Positions 24,410 to 36,215 of a stretch of 64,000 nt of DNA are shown piece by piece. The notes below the pieces were generated by a model. The model worked only from the letters and a program-made list of their open reading frames with translations, was not told the origin of the DNA and ran no database searches. Origin of the DNA: Apoderus coryli (lineage: Eukaryota > Arthropoda > Insecta > Coleoptera > Attelabidae). A program made the position numbers and the translations under genes. The stretch spans positions 8,742,001-8,806,000 of the forward strand of contig OU452208.1 in NCBI GenBank assembly GCA_911728435.2, written 5' to 3'. Positions within the stretch are counted from its first letter, which is position 1. Each line of letters begins with the position of its first letter.

Positions 24410-27400
24410 AGAAACAAAAGTTATATCTGTAAATAAATAATCATAACAACAAACGATGTATGCGACCATACCAGCAAAAAATTCTTTTTCTAAAAGTATG
24501 TTTATGTTTTAATCTGAAATAAACCAGTATATGAGTGATCTGACCAGAATAAATTGATCAATTTATGGTCTGGTTGTTATTTTGTTTTTCTTCTTGATTT
24601 GATATGTTTTTTTTTTTAATTAATTTGAAAATGTATTAATTTTCCTAGACGTGGGTTATTATATTACATTGTCCAATCATTTGAGTAGTTTCTGTAATGG
24701 GCTAAAAATCACCCTGTATTTACATTTATTAGTATTACTAGTATATATTAAAAAGTATGTAACGGAACTTTGAACTTGTAGTTAAGCTCATCAGATATAA
24801 TATATTACGAGTTCTCGGGGTCTGCGGGCGCTAAATTTACGAGTTGCCCACCCATACAGATGTCGTATTACATTTCCAGATCACAAGAAATCTTTTAGAG
24901 AGAAAAAAAACGATGAATACAGCAAGATGAGGCGAGCTGGAAGAGAGGGAGAGACTGGCAAGCGAGAATTTCATGGATTTATTTATTTGCCGTTTTTAAG
25001 TTCGAAGTAATTAAGAGTCATATTAAATAAGAATTATCGCACTTGTTAATGTGCACTGTCGTGAGTTGTTTTTATTTTCTTTCGTTTAATGTTCCGCCGA
25101 CGGCCGGCTATTATTTACTAATTTTACTGTTTTAAAAAGTTATTTTAGATGTTGTATTAGGTGCTTTTATAATGCGATTTATTTTTATTGTCTTCTTTGA
25201 TAAATATAATAAAACGTATTTGTTATAAGAGAATAAATATATTGCTTTCAAGCCAAGTTATTTTATTTCCTGCTGGATTATAAAACTTTTTCAATAGATT
25301 CTAATATTCAGAGCCGGACCTAAACTCGATCCTGATGGGGCAATCGTTGACCATTATCTATTTATTTACGTAAATCCAATGCGAGGAATTTAAGTAATAC
25401 GAAGGCTAGTGTTTATATTTTGAGTCTAATACTCATTAGACAGTAATTCTTCATTGAACTGGCAAGTTGATGTAGACCTATTATTCCGATTATTGTTTGA
25501 GTTGATGGTACCTATAGGTACTTTGAAGTATACAAATTTCCTGATACGTTGAAGATCTTCGGAGATGGCCTTTCTACAAATTAAGAATAGTTCTAGATTG
25601 CTGTTGTATAGTAAGAGTGAAGATTTATGCTTGTTAAAGAATAAGCTAGTACCTACACAGAGAAAAATATAGTACGAAACCAAATAATTCAGTGAAATGG
25701 AATAAAAAATAATGTAATATACTTTATCAGATGTGATAAGAAAGCAGGACTTTGATAGATAAAATTTAAAAGCATTTTTAACTAAAAATGCAACTCTGGA
25801 GTTAAGAATGCTTATTAGAAAGTTGATTTTTTCTTAAACAATATCCAGCTAAAACTCCCACAATTAGTCGGACCTCACTATTTTCCAGAACCTTCGTTAG
25901 CGACTCTATAGCGAGTTGGCACCTTCTTATGTTTTGCCATTTTGACTTAAAGTCTGCCAATAGGTTAGACTCTTTTATTAGCGTAGTAGACACAAGATTC
26001 TGCTGCTTTGTACTGAACTCTTGATGGAAATTGGTTATACGCCCGCAGATAGTTTTGTTTGCTTGCAAATTCGGATTGAGATTTTTCTATGAGATGCTCA
26101 TCTAGTTCTAGGGTTTGTACTCAATGCACCCTCAATCTGATTTATTGTTTCTGAAGAAAATGTAAACAACATTTCTTGCTGTTTGGAAAAACACTAGAAA
26201 TAATACAAAATGTTTTAATGTATTTTAAATTATCAAAATGGAAAAGAACATATTATTTGAAATAAAAATTATGAAGCTTTTAACTTGGCAGGTGATATCT
26301 ATCTCTTCTTCTTCAATCCTAAATATGCCATTGTAAATTCAAGTAGCAAATTTACCATCAGTTACTAGTATGGTTTGCTTCTCCTTCTTGTACACTTTCA
26401 AAGGGAAGATAAAATATTGAGATATGAATCGTAGAATTAATAATTGGGATTTTCAAGATCTGAGCATTTCAAAAAGTATCGTTTAGCACAAATAAATAAA
26501 TAAGTAGCAATGACGTTTTCAATATTACCCTTTTTATCGGGTATTAGGTACACTTAAGCTACTGCGATGAAGTGGACGATGTCGGATTCATACAAAAACA
26601 AGGCGATACATTCGAAATTCATGAAACAAATAAGACAATGATATATAATACCAAGAACTACATAATAGTATTTAGTAATCTTTCATAATACTGTATTGTA
26701 TTAAGTAAAAGATAATTGATGCACTTTTAAACTGCTCTAAAATTGATCAAAACTATTATACATTGATCTAAAATTTGTTAAGCAACAGTAACTTTCACTT
26801 CTACATAAAATATACATTTTAGTGCAAGAACTGGTAATAATTGAAAAGAAGGAAAACTTCCATCTCTATATCTCAGTTTATTTTTTGATATTGCAAGTGT
26901 TTTTAATTTTTATAAAATTTTTCGTAATTTTCATTGAAGTTTCTTAGATGTTTGTATGTTTTGAGGCGTATTCTTCTGTAATATTTACTAAATTGTTTTT
27001 CCTTTTAGAGTATTGCTTGAAGAGGACGAATCCGGTTGCAATATCAAAAAATAAACTGTGGGATAGAGATTGAGGTTTTATTCATTTCAATTACCTTTTC
27101 AAAAACTGAAAATCACTCACATGGGATCGATATCCATTGAAAAAATCTGATTGAAGTACTTACATATTTTTGGCATACTCACTAAATGTATATTAAGGAA
27201 GTTATTTAGGAGTAGTGGAAAAATAAAAAAAAAAATTGTTTTTAATAATACTTTGCCGGTAGATCCTACACTAAAGATGTTCAAATACTTACCAACTTGA
27301 AGAAAACAAACTTTCATATAAACTTCAAAAAATCTCGTTTTATTATTATCACTTACTGCATCTCTACCGCAACTGATAAAAAACTCTCGTGTGGTAGTTT

Positions 27401-27590
27401 GAATCGCTAAAAATAATTGACTAAAATCTGTACTTTTGATAACACGCTGCTTTCGTCAACTGCCATTTATCGGTAGATTATTGTAAAATTTTAAACAACC
27501 TGGCATCCAAATGTACACAAGTGAATTTCGTGTGCTGATTAAGAATTAGTTTTTGCGCAAAAAACTATTACCGAGACCAAGACGAGGCTT
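24410..27590. other. no gene seen; includes a complex, possibly regulatory stretch
   Basis: 24780-25110 stands out from the AT-rich surroundings, with GGGGTCTGCGGGCGC, GAAGAGAGGGAGAGAC and CCGCCGACGGCCGGC. An orphan hAT-like end (CAGAGCCGGACC) is at about 25311. Minus-strand frames of 85 and 88 residues at 25426-25683 and 25802-26068 resemble nothing I know. Confidence 0.4.
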
Positions 27591-27736
27591 GAGAAATATT
27601 GTGGAGACTCTGCACCGTTCATTTTAATTGATAAAAAGTGGTTTACTGAGTTCCGTTTAGAAGTCTCAGCCACCAGCTTTATTTCTTCTGATTTTTCTGG
27701 AAGTTCAACGAACAATAAATAATAATAATATTACAG

Positions 27737-27880
27737 TGATATTCTGAAAAACAAAGTGAAGCCTGCTATTTGCACTAAACATCTTGGACTTTTGACAAAA
27801 CGTGTGATTTTGATTCAGGATAGTGTACGGCCGCATACGGCAGAGATAGCTCAAGAATGCATCCGACACGCAAGGCCTTA
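27737..27880 (+). pseudogene. mariner-type transposase catalytic-core fragment, copy 1
   Basis: The plus frame reads VKPAICTKHLGLLTKRVIL, then QDSVRPHTAEIAQECIRHA. The form xxDNxRPHTA is the second catalytic D region of mariner-like transposases; here DN is DS. The same block occurs twice more at 28965-29210. Confidence 0.75.
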
Positions 27881-28199
27881 TTTTATGCTATTTTCTGGAA
27901 GTACAAACAATTTTGAAGGCAATTTTTTTCACTTCTGTCTGGACTATCAAAGAGTCGCCTAACCGCTAACTCCACTTTAACCGGGTTTTCAGGAAGCTTT
28001 TGAAAATGTATACAGCTTTAGGGAGTTTTCGAAATTTAAGTGGTTGTGCTGTAATTTAGGGTTTAATTTGCATCGTTGCGTTAGCACAAAATTAAAATGG
28101 AAATTGAGAAACTCACTAACGAAACTTTTTTGAAATTCTATTGTTTCTCTGAGTCTTATTCTTACAATGTTTTTGTAGTGCACAAGATTCTTGTTTTCA

Positions 28200-28940
28200 G
28201 TTTTTTTTTGCCAATTAGGCCCAAAATGCTTCTAATATAGTTCATCTAGATCTACTACTACTAAAAACATGGTTGCATCCAAGGATTCGATTTAGTGGTT
28301 TTTCTTCATTTACATTACATGCATTTATTGACTAATAATTCAGTTGATTTAGAGGTTTTTCGATATCACTCACTTGTGGATTTAGGTCACTTTAAATCAA
28401 ACATTGGCATTAAGCGGGTTTTAAAAGATATATTATAGGCTAAAACATTAGTGTTATCGTAATACCACCATTAGTGCAATTCCTTTGAACATTTGAGAGA
28501 GCGGTTTTTTGGAACTAGGCGACTCATATTATTTGCATTCGAATTGAAACTCATCAAAGTTTTCATGTATTGTTTTCAATTTTTGTTTCGTTTCTAAAAT
28601 ATGTAAGTATCTCACGAACGTCCTGGAAACAAGATAAAAAGAAAAAAGCATCCCTTCAACACCCTACGAGGGTTGGTTTTACTAATGCTGGAATGAATGA
28701 TTTGTTGGAATATTCAATTACAAAGTCCATTGCTGTTTGGTGTTGTAGTGTTCAGATAACAAACCCCTGAACACATTGTGCGGAATTTTATTAAGAGTTG
28801 TGTAACCCTTAGCCGATGCGAGAGAAAAATATATATGTTTTTTGGGGGGAAGAAGTGTTATAAAAAAGGCAATAAAATTTAACGCTGCGGAAGTGTTTGA
28901 TTCAATAAACTGAAAGTTGCTTTTCGTTGTACATTTGGAA
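28200..28940. other. no gene seen
   Basis: Spacer between mariner-type fragments, with no coding homology. Confidence 0.4.
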
Positions 28941-28964
28941 TGATTTGATACACGGGTGGACAAA

Positions 28965-29290
28965 TACATTTGCACTAAACATATTGGACTTTTGACAAAA
29001 GGTGTGATTTTAAGTCTCGATAATGAAAGGCTGCATAGGGCAGAGATAACGCAAGAATGCATTCGACACGCTTGGCCCTATTTTCTGGATATGCTCAAAA
29101 ACATAGTGAAGCCTGCTATTTGCACTATACATCTTGGACTTTTGCCAAAAGGTGTAATCTTGCTTCACGATAATGTACGGTCGCATACGGCAAAGAGAAC
29201 TCAATAATGCACTCGAAAACTAGGCTGGGAGATTCTTTGACACCCTTCTTGCGATCCAGATCTTGCCCCAGCAGACATCCAGCATCAATA
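28965..29290 (+). pseudogene. mariner-type transposase fragments, copies 2 and 3 in tandem
   Basis: The first repeat reads ICTKHIGLLTKGVIL, LDNERLHRAEITQECIRHAW; the next, in the same frame, reads ICTIHLGLLPKGVIL, HDNVRSHTAKRTQ and continues to KLGWEIL and DPDLAPAD (third catalytic D region) before decaying. So one protein block is duplicated head to tail within about 250 bp. Catalytic HDN survives only in the last copy. Confidence 0.75.
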
Positions 29291-29299
29291 GCTTGTACT

Positions 29300-31170
29300 T
29301 TTAAGAAAAGTATTTATGAAAGAGATATGAATTTTTAATAGTAATTCATTTTCTATCTCAACAAAAAAAAGATCAAATTATATACTATGTTAAGTTTATG
29401 TACGTATATACACCGATGGCCAATTGAAAATTTAGTGATACATACTTAGTGGTTAGGTATAACCGTTTTAGAAGGACTTAGCAATGTGCCAAACCGCCCC
29501 TGTGCTCTTCCCATGTCAAAAATCCAACCACTGACAGCAGCAATTCCATTATAGACCAGGGATGATTTAAAGTTTAGTATTTAATTTAATCGAGTTGTAA
29601 AATCCAAAGAAATAATAAAATAACCGACCAGTTTCAGCGATTATAATATTATTATCAAGGTACATGATATCACTTTCACATTAAATTATTATAACGTGTT
29701 TACATACCTGTCAGCGTCGATTAGTATTGTGAATAGGGCATCAAATTATAATGAAAATAGATTTGTTCAACACGTCCAATATCGCATTACAAATCTACGG
29801 TAATATCGGTACATAATATCGGTACATAATATCTTGTATGGTTGTTGATTGATTATTGATACAGAAATTTGATATTTTTCTATTCTATTGAATATCATCC
29901 AATGAGATGTAAACGTGAACATTTTGGAGCTGTTTTAAATGACATTGCACATGATGTAGGTAGATGTGTTAATTTGATGGAGTTATTGTTTAGCTTTACC
30001 AGCATCACTTTTCATACATTTATTTTACATTTGCCTTTTATGAGTAGAACGAAAAATTAAATGCTTTTCCAATTTTTAATGGTATGGAGTTTTTTACACG
30101 CAAAGAATCACTGCGATTAAGAGGAAGTCAACGTCTCTTAACAAAAGCTGGATGTTACATCGTTCAAGAAAGGTTGAATGGACTATTTACTTGGCGAGGT
30201 TTTAACGGTCTTGCATGGCTTCAAATCGTTGATTTGAGAATATAGTGGCATGGAAGCTGGAACAACTGTAGTAGGGATTGAAAAAGAACGTACCACACAC
30301 AGAAAATAATTGCTTATGTCTTAGTTACCTACTTGCAAACGGTAATTTGTCACGTTTCCGGATTTCTTGACAGAGAATGCAGTTTTCCCGTACAACTGAA
30401 TTAATGAACTCTTGCCAATTGATACCTTATTTCAACTAATGTCTGTGGGGAAAATTGATCGTGGCATATACTGACGATCAACGCAAGCAATTGCTTCTCA
30501 GAAAGTACAGATCTGCTGTTTGTGACAAGTGTCAGACAAATTCTATCAGAAATACCTGAAGGCAATGATTTTCTAAAAAACTAGGCGTTGCGTTGCGTTG
30601 GTTAACATAGGCTAGGAGAAGTCCGTTATATAATATTTCTTAAGAACGCATCTGTGCCACAGACGATCTGAACCCTTCGGTATATCTAGAGACGGACTGT
30701 ATATAAAAGGTGTGTCAGGTTTTTATGGTAGATATATAGAATATAATTTTTTATGATGAAAATCTTATAGGTACAAACATACATCCGTGGAAAGCTTCGT
30801 GCACCGTGTCAAAGTTTCAGGATTTTTACGGTTGTTTGTTTGTAAAAGATTTTGATTTTAAAAAGTTGTTAAAGTCCTGCTACAAAAACCTGACTCACTC
30901 TGATAATAGACGACTATCTACTGAAAAGCTTACTGTTATATCTGTTAGTTTACTGATAAGTGTTCTTGCTGGATGCAGTTTTATAATAATTAAACGGGGT
31001 ACTACTATGGCAAATTATGACTTTCCATGATACTCATATTATTAAATCAAAAAATAAACTTAATAATAATTTTCTGTCGGACCAAAATAATGAAAAAATT
31101 AAAAATGCGAATTTTGTTATGGATCTCTTTTTAATACCATTTTTCGATATCTCTAACGCAATAAAAAAAA
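29300..31170. other. no gene seen
   Basis: AT-rich DNA with a short exact duplication (ATATCGGTACATAAT at about 29802-29830). Weak coding-like sequence around 30440-30560 could not be assigned. Confidence 0.45.
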
Positions 31171-31175
31171 TAATA

Positions 31176-31933
31176 AAATATTGAAAATTGGTCCTTTTGG
31201 AAATTCGCAGTAGGCTTAGTTTAGCGTTTAGATTTAAGTTGACTATCTCAAAATGTGTGACCTATCAACCTCTATGACAGAGCAAATCTGTATTCCTACA
31301 AATACCGAAAATATAGGGGTGTCTTCATCTTAATTCCAACACATTGTTTAAGTTGCTATACAATATTTTTCACAAGTTGGAACTATATGGAAAAGTATTT
31401 TATTATTAATTTTATGAGAAAAAGTTATTCTTCATAAAAAGTTCTCCATGACCTAAAATCTTAAATACAAGCATAATTTTTTTCTGTCGTATACGAGGTA
31501 TGTCAAAAAATCTGAATTTTACTCAAGAATAAAGTACCTTTACATTTAACAATATTGAAAATTGGTCCTTTTTGGAAATTCGTAGTAGGCTTAGTTTAGC
31601 GTTTAGATTTAAGTTGACTATCTCAAAAAGTGTGACCTCTATGACAGAGCAAAAATTCAAATCTGTATTCCTACAAATACCGAAAATATAGGGGCGTCTT
31701 CATCTTAATTCCAACACATTGTTTAAGTTCCTATACAATATTTCTCACAAGTTGGAACTATATGGAAAATTATTTTATTATTAATTTTATGAGAAAAAGT
31801 TATTTTTCATAAAAAGTTCTGTATGACCTACAATATTAAATACAAGCATCGTATATTAATTTTTTTCTGTCGTATACGAGGTATGTCAAAAAATCTGAAT
31901 TTTACTCAAGAATAAAGTACCTTTACATTTAAC
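31176..31933. repeat. tandem direct duplication, unit about 380 bp
   Basis: Unit 1 (31176-31550) and unit 2 (31551-31933) both run from AATATTGAAAATTGGTCC through AATATAGGGG, GTCGTATACGAGGTATGTC and TTTACATTTAAC. They differ by scattered substitutions and small indels. Unit 3 begins at 31934 but continues only for about 15 bases before changing into an inverted repeat. Confidence 0.9.
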
Positions 31934-32325
31934 AATATTGAAAATTATTATATAAAAAAATTGATCAGGACTGAAAACTACGTCCAAATATGCGATTACA
32001 TCAATTTACATTGAGAAAACATTTTTTCTTTTTGCCTACAATATCAATGCAAATTTTACTCTAATTACGTGAATTCTTGAATTCTGATAAACAAATGATT
32101 TGTTAACAGCAAAAAATGCTAAATTACCTGTTTAAATTGAAAAATTGTTAAAAAAAAATCGGAAACGAGTGTTTCATAATCACAAAAGATAAATTTCCAT
32201 TGAAAAAAAAAAAGTTTATCAAAAAATAACAAAATATCATTTTTCAATGTAGATGGATGTACATAATTGTATATTTGTACGTAGTTTTTAGTTCTGATCA
32301 ATATAACAATTTTCAATATGGTTAA
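31934..32325. repeat. imperfect long inverted repeat (MITE-like)
   Basis: The left arm (AATATTGAAAATTATTATAT, TTGATCAGGACTGAAAACTACG, about 31934-32050) pairs with the right arm at about 32210-32325 (CGTAGTTTTTAGTTCTGATCAA, CAATTTTCAATATGG). The spacer is AT-rich. It lies directly after the tandem duplication and shares its first bases. Confidence 0.75.
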
Positions 32326-32390
32326 ATATTATAATGTTATTATTATTATTATTTCATATAATAAATTCAACAATAGTTATTTATTATACA

Positions 32391-32442
32391 AGGGAAAAAA
32401 GTACTAGATTTTAGCTCGAGAGCTAAAATCTAACTTTTTTCC
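32391..32442. repeat. 52 bp palindrome with GGGAAAAAAGT ends
   Basis: GGGAAAAAAGTACTAGATTTT pairs with AAAATCTAACTTTTTTCCC around a central AGCTCGAGAGCT. Related GGGAAAAA or TTTTTTCCCGT sequences lie at about 32472, 32738 and 32811, suggesting a family of short ends in this 450 bp stretch. Confidence 0.8.
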
Positions 32443-32444
32443 CG

Positions 32445-33780
32445 TGTATGATACACTATTTTTGTTTTGAGACGGGAAAAACTTCGATTTAATATTGAAA
32501 AAAGTCAGAAAATTATCCAAGTGAAATTTGAAGTTTTAAAAACCTTTCAGTAATCAAATATCTGTCAATTTCATTCTGTGATTTAATTTAAAAATTGCGA
32601 ACACTCCACCGGAGTCAGTAGAAGCAGCAAAAGTAGCGTCACAAATTATTGCCAGTTTTGATATATAAAGAAAATGTAACTTTTGTATAATAAAATTTCC
32701 TAAAATTAAATATCTACCGTTACTTATGTGTCCGGGAAAAAAGTACTCACTTTTTGCCGGGGATAAAAAGTGACATTTTATTACCTGTCAAGAGAGTAAA
32801 TATGTCAAACTTTTTTCCCGTCACAGAAAAAAGTATAGATATTTCTCAATATTTACTGTTGAACCCTGTATAGAAAATTAAGCCGTACAAATAACTTTTT
32901 GATTTGTTTAAATTTACGTTAAGTTTTATTTTCGGCACTTAATATTTATATTTTTTTCTTTTGTTTTAGGAAGAAGTAAGTAAAAGAAAAGAGGCGCCAA
33001 CACGCATCGTATCCAACGTTGAGTGAGATTTTTCATTTCATTTTTTTATGTTAATTATTATTTTAAAATGTTCCGTTGTTTTCTCTCGTTCCATTAAAAT
33101 TTTGTATATTTTGAATCAATTTATAATACTCTCTTAAAACCGTAAAGAATGCCATCTATCTAGTTATGTGTTATTGTTTTTAATGAAGTGATAAAATCTA
33201 CAATAGAAACGATTTATTCATTATGGTGATTTATCAAATAGAATAGCAAAAGTTGTTTGATTAGTTTGGCGTATTCACAGCTATTTTGAGAAGTGATACA
33301 TTGTGTTTACCATGGAATATTAAAAAGTATGACATGTTTAGTTCATCATTTTTCTACAGGAACTTTTATTTGATTATTTTTTAGACAAATTTGGGTTACG
33401 GTGGAGTTTAGTGACAGTGGAATCTTCTGTTATTTTTTTTTATTAGAAAGACAGCATTTGAAATAGAACATTAAAATAAAAAAAAAAAAACATTATTTAA
33501 GCCAAAAATCAAAGTTTAATTCCCATAAAAATCGGCCATACTGAACTATTACACACCTGGTAATTTTGTCACTTTTTCTGTAAAGATCGAATAAAAATAT
33601 GATATTTTAACAATAATTTGTTTTCTATAATGGGGGTTGATTTACCTAATTAAATTTACAAACACAAACAATACAAAAATTACATAGGAATAGTCAAACT
33701 TGTATATCTACTAGTTCTACGCAACAAAACGAACCTATTCAGCTAAATCGACTTAGCCTAACTTAGCCCAACACTTCAAC
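32445..33780. other. no gene seen
   Basis: AT-rich, with the GGGAAAAAAGT-type motifs noted for the palindrome. No exon recognised. Confidence 0.45.
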
Positions 33781-33784
33781 CAAG

Positions 33785-33945
33785 TGATATAAACGCCTCA
33801 TAAGAGTGGAAACTCTGGTCTATTAAAAAATCTTCATGCAAACCTTTAAAAACCCTGAAATTACTACACACTTTTATATTTCGTGGGAGTCTATTAAACA
33901 TTTCCTGCCAGAGAGTCAGGGGATTTACACCAAAACACGCTTGGT
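33785..33945 (-). pseudogene. LINE ORF2 C-terminal fragment
   Basis: The minus frame reads MFNRLPRNIKVCSNFRVFK then DFLIDQSFHSYEAF. This is the FYNxLPxxIKxxxNxxxFKxxLKxFL tail seen at the C-terminus of Jockey/CR1-type LINEs, as in the copies at 53 and 59 kb. It may be the 3' end of the element whose RT lies at 36216-36704, separated by a mariner insertion. Confidence 0.75.
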
Positions 33946-34017
33946 CAAAGGAATATGAAGATCATCTTGTATTTAAATTATGTAACGATCTTTGTTAAAA
34001 AAAAAACATATGTGCAA

Positions 34018-34988
34018 ATTTTGCCACTCTGATTGAGGTATCTTCAAAACATGCATTCTGAATGCAGCAACCGCTTCTTCAGGTGTCGAAAAACGTTGAC
34101 CTCTCAGTTTGTTTTTTACGTACGAGAATAAAAAGAAGTCATTCGGTGCCAAGTCAGGACTATACGACAGATGACTCATCAAATCGATGTTTTGGGTGCT
34201 CAAAAAAGCTGTTGTTTGAGCCGATGTGTGAGAGCTCGTATTGTCGTGGTGAAGAAAGATCCGTCTTCGGCGGATGGTTTTCCTGATTTCTTGGAAGACA
34301 ACTGGCAAACAAATGGTTGTGTACCACTCAGAATTGACTGTTCTGCGTTGTTCGAGTGGTACGGTTGCGACATGTCCAGTTTTTCGGAAAGAACAGGCCA
34401 CCATTTGCTTGGAAGTGCTTCGTGCGCGAACAACTTTTGTTTGATCTTGAAACACCCATACAGTCGACTGCTGTTTACTTTCGGGCTCATTCGCGTAAAT
34501 CCACAATTCATCATCTGTCACGATGTCATAGACGTGTTTCGAAGCACCGCTATCGTATTTTTTGAGCATTTCTTTCGAGCAATCGACACGAGCCTTTTTT
34601 TGAGCGATTGACAAATTGTGTGGGATCCAACGCGTACAAGTTTTTTGACAGTCAAATGTTTATGCAAAATTGAATGTATGCTAGTCCCACTAATGCCTAA
34701 GGTTGTCTCAATCTCTTGATAGGTCACATGACGATCTTGCAATATCAGTTCGCGCATAGCATCAATGGTTTTCGGAGCAACAACTGATTTTGGACGAGCT
34801 TGACGAAATTTGTCTTGGAGTGAACTACGACCACGATTGACTTCACCATACCATCGATAAACACTGGTCCTTAATGGAGCTTCATCACCAAAAATTGAAT
34901 TAAATTCATCCATGCCCTGTTGCTGAGTTAATCCACGTCGAAAGTTGTAAAAAATAATCGCACGACAATGTTCACGATTTAATTCCAT
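34018..34988 (-). pseudogene. mariner transposase with one frameshift
   Basis: The N-terminal frame (34988 to about 34645) begins MELNREHCRAIIFYNFRRG and contains the paired helix-turn-helix DNA-binding region (VYRWYGEVNRGR, VTYQEIETTLGIS). The catalytic frame (34614-34018) has VTDDELW, LHHDNTSSHTS and SPDLAPNDFFLF. There are 34 residues between the HHD and PND aspartates, the mariner DD34D signature, and all three aspartates are present. A small indel in the A-rich codons near 34640-34650 shifts the frame between the halves. The last ~30 residues are replaced by unrelated sequence. Other frames over this interval are shadows. Confidence 0.92.
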
Positions 34989-35164
34989 TTTTGGGCCGAG
35001 ATGAATCTTTTAAGTTACTGTAAACAACACAAATAGCGCTCGCATGTCAAAACGTTCTGAGTACGTATAACCTCAAAAATGTCCAACTTTACGATAGAGC
35101 TGTCAGTTGCCACATTGCAACACCAGGGTTGCCAAATCCCGAAATATAAAAGACAACCCTCGTA
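34018..35164 (-). mobile_element. mariner (DD34D) element, 3'-truncated
   Basis: The outer end, read inward on the minus strand, is TACGAGGGTTGTCTTTTATA at 35164-35145, a mariner-type terminus next to TA. The transposase runs from ATG at 34988 toward 34018. The opposite terminus is missing because homology stops after SEWQN near 34020. It is inserted in a member of the palindromic repeat family (35165-35808). It is the best preserved class II element here. Confidence 0.9.
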
Positions 35165-35808
35165 TATCACACGTAATAAGTTGTCAGTATTTTTAGCTGT
35201 TATTTAAACTTCTTCAAGAAAAATCGCCATAGTTTGGCAATTAACTGACTGAATGCAGAGTGGTAGGTTTAGCAAAAACATTGTTTCATCGTTACTCACA
35301 ATTATTTATTATTATTTGACAGTTTATTTCTGTCTCAGTATATTTTATTCTGTACGCGGTTTTTTAAATTTAGTTAATATTTTTGTGCTTTTTGAAGTTA
35401 TTAAAAAAAAACGCCTTTCTCAAATGCCAAATTATTGCGATTTTTCTTGAATAAAATTTTAAATAACAGCTAAAAACACTGAAAACTTGTTTAAACCATA
35501 ACGTGTACCTAATATACAACCTATTTGTGAATTGAAAATAGCTTTAAATTTAACAATAAAAAATCCAGGGCCGTCTTTAAAAAAAAAAAACAATTTTGAT
35601 GATGGTTTTCAAAACAAAACGTCTTAGTGACAATTTTTAAACGCTATTGTTTTCTCCTCAAAATGTACCAATTCTTTCTATCTGTAAAAATAATGTCCGA
35701 AATAAATAAAAACTAAAATCGCAAAGAATTTTTGAAAACGGCTAAATATACTTTTGAAAACACCATTTAAAAGGTGTTTAATTTATAGAACTTTTCTGTA
35801 ACTTAACC
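35165..35808. mobile_element. palindromic repeat family, copy 1 (left arm lost to mariner)
   Basis: The inner palindrome runs from TTTTAGCTGTTATTTAAAC, AAAAATCGCCATAGTTTGGCA (about 35190) to TGCCAAATTATTGCGATTTTT, AAATAACAGCTAAAAACACTG (about 35487). An outer right arm follows (AGGGCCGTCTTTAAAA, GATGATGGTTTTCAAAAC, GGTGTTTAATTTATAG, ending CTTAACC at 35808). The corresponding outer left arm is present in the 57 kb copy but is replaced here by the mariner element. Confidence 0.85.
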
Positions 35809-35809
35809 G

Positions 35810-36215
35810 ACATTGTAACTCCTACCGAATCCAAGATTCCAATGCTATCAAATTCTTATATTGAACACAGTGTATATTATTGTTTTCACGAGTCGCCGAA
35901 ATATCGCATATCCCTATTTTGGCCACTTTTGCCAATATTTTCTTCCCCGACAGCTGTAGGATCAATAATTTCGGAGACACAGCCGGCCAGTATGTGTGGG
36001 ACACCCGGTATATTATATCGATAAATAAATAATCGCAGCCTTATAAAAGAGGTCGTCTACATGAAGTTACCGGGGAAATTCCCAATATGCATCTTAGAGC
36101 CTTCTGTTGCACCGTCACCTAGTCTTGAGACGATCATAGAATGATACATCATCTTCTTAACGCAAAACACACGGGGCCCAGCTCAGCCACTAGATCTCGG
36201 CAGTATACCTCTGAC
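35810..36215. other. no gene seen
   Basis: An orphan transposon-like end (GGGACACCCGGTATATTATA) lies at about 35998-36017. Confidence 0.4.

Noticed and set aside
25426..26068. Minus-strand frames of 85 and 88 residues
   Set aside because: No motif recognised and no supporting signals; could be decayed mobile DNA but not assignable.
30440..30560. Possible RT-like or transposase-like translation (TDDQRKQLLLRKY)
   Set aside because: Too short, and neighbouring motifs of either family are absent.
34062..34611. Plus-strand frames of 74-146 residues
   Set aside because: They are antisense shadows of the mariner transposase on the minus strand.
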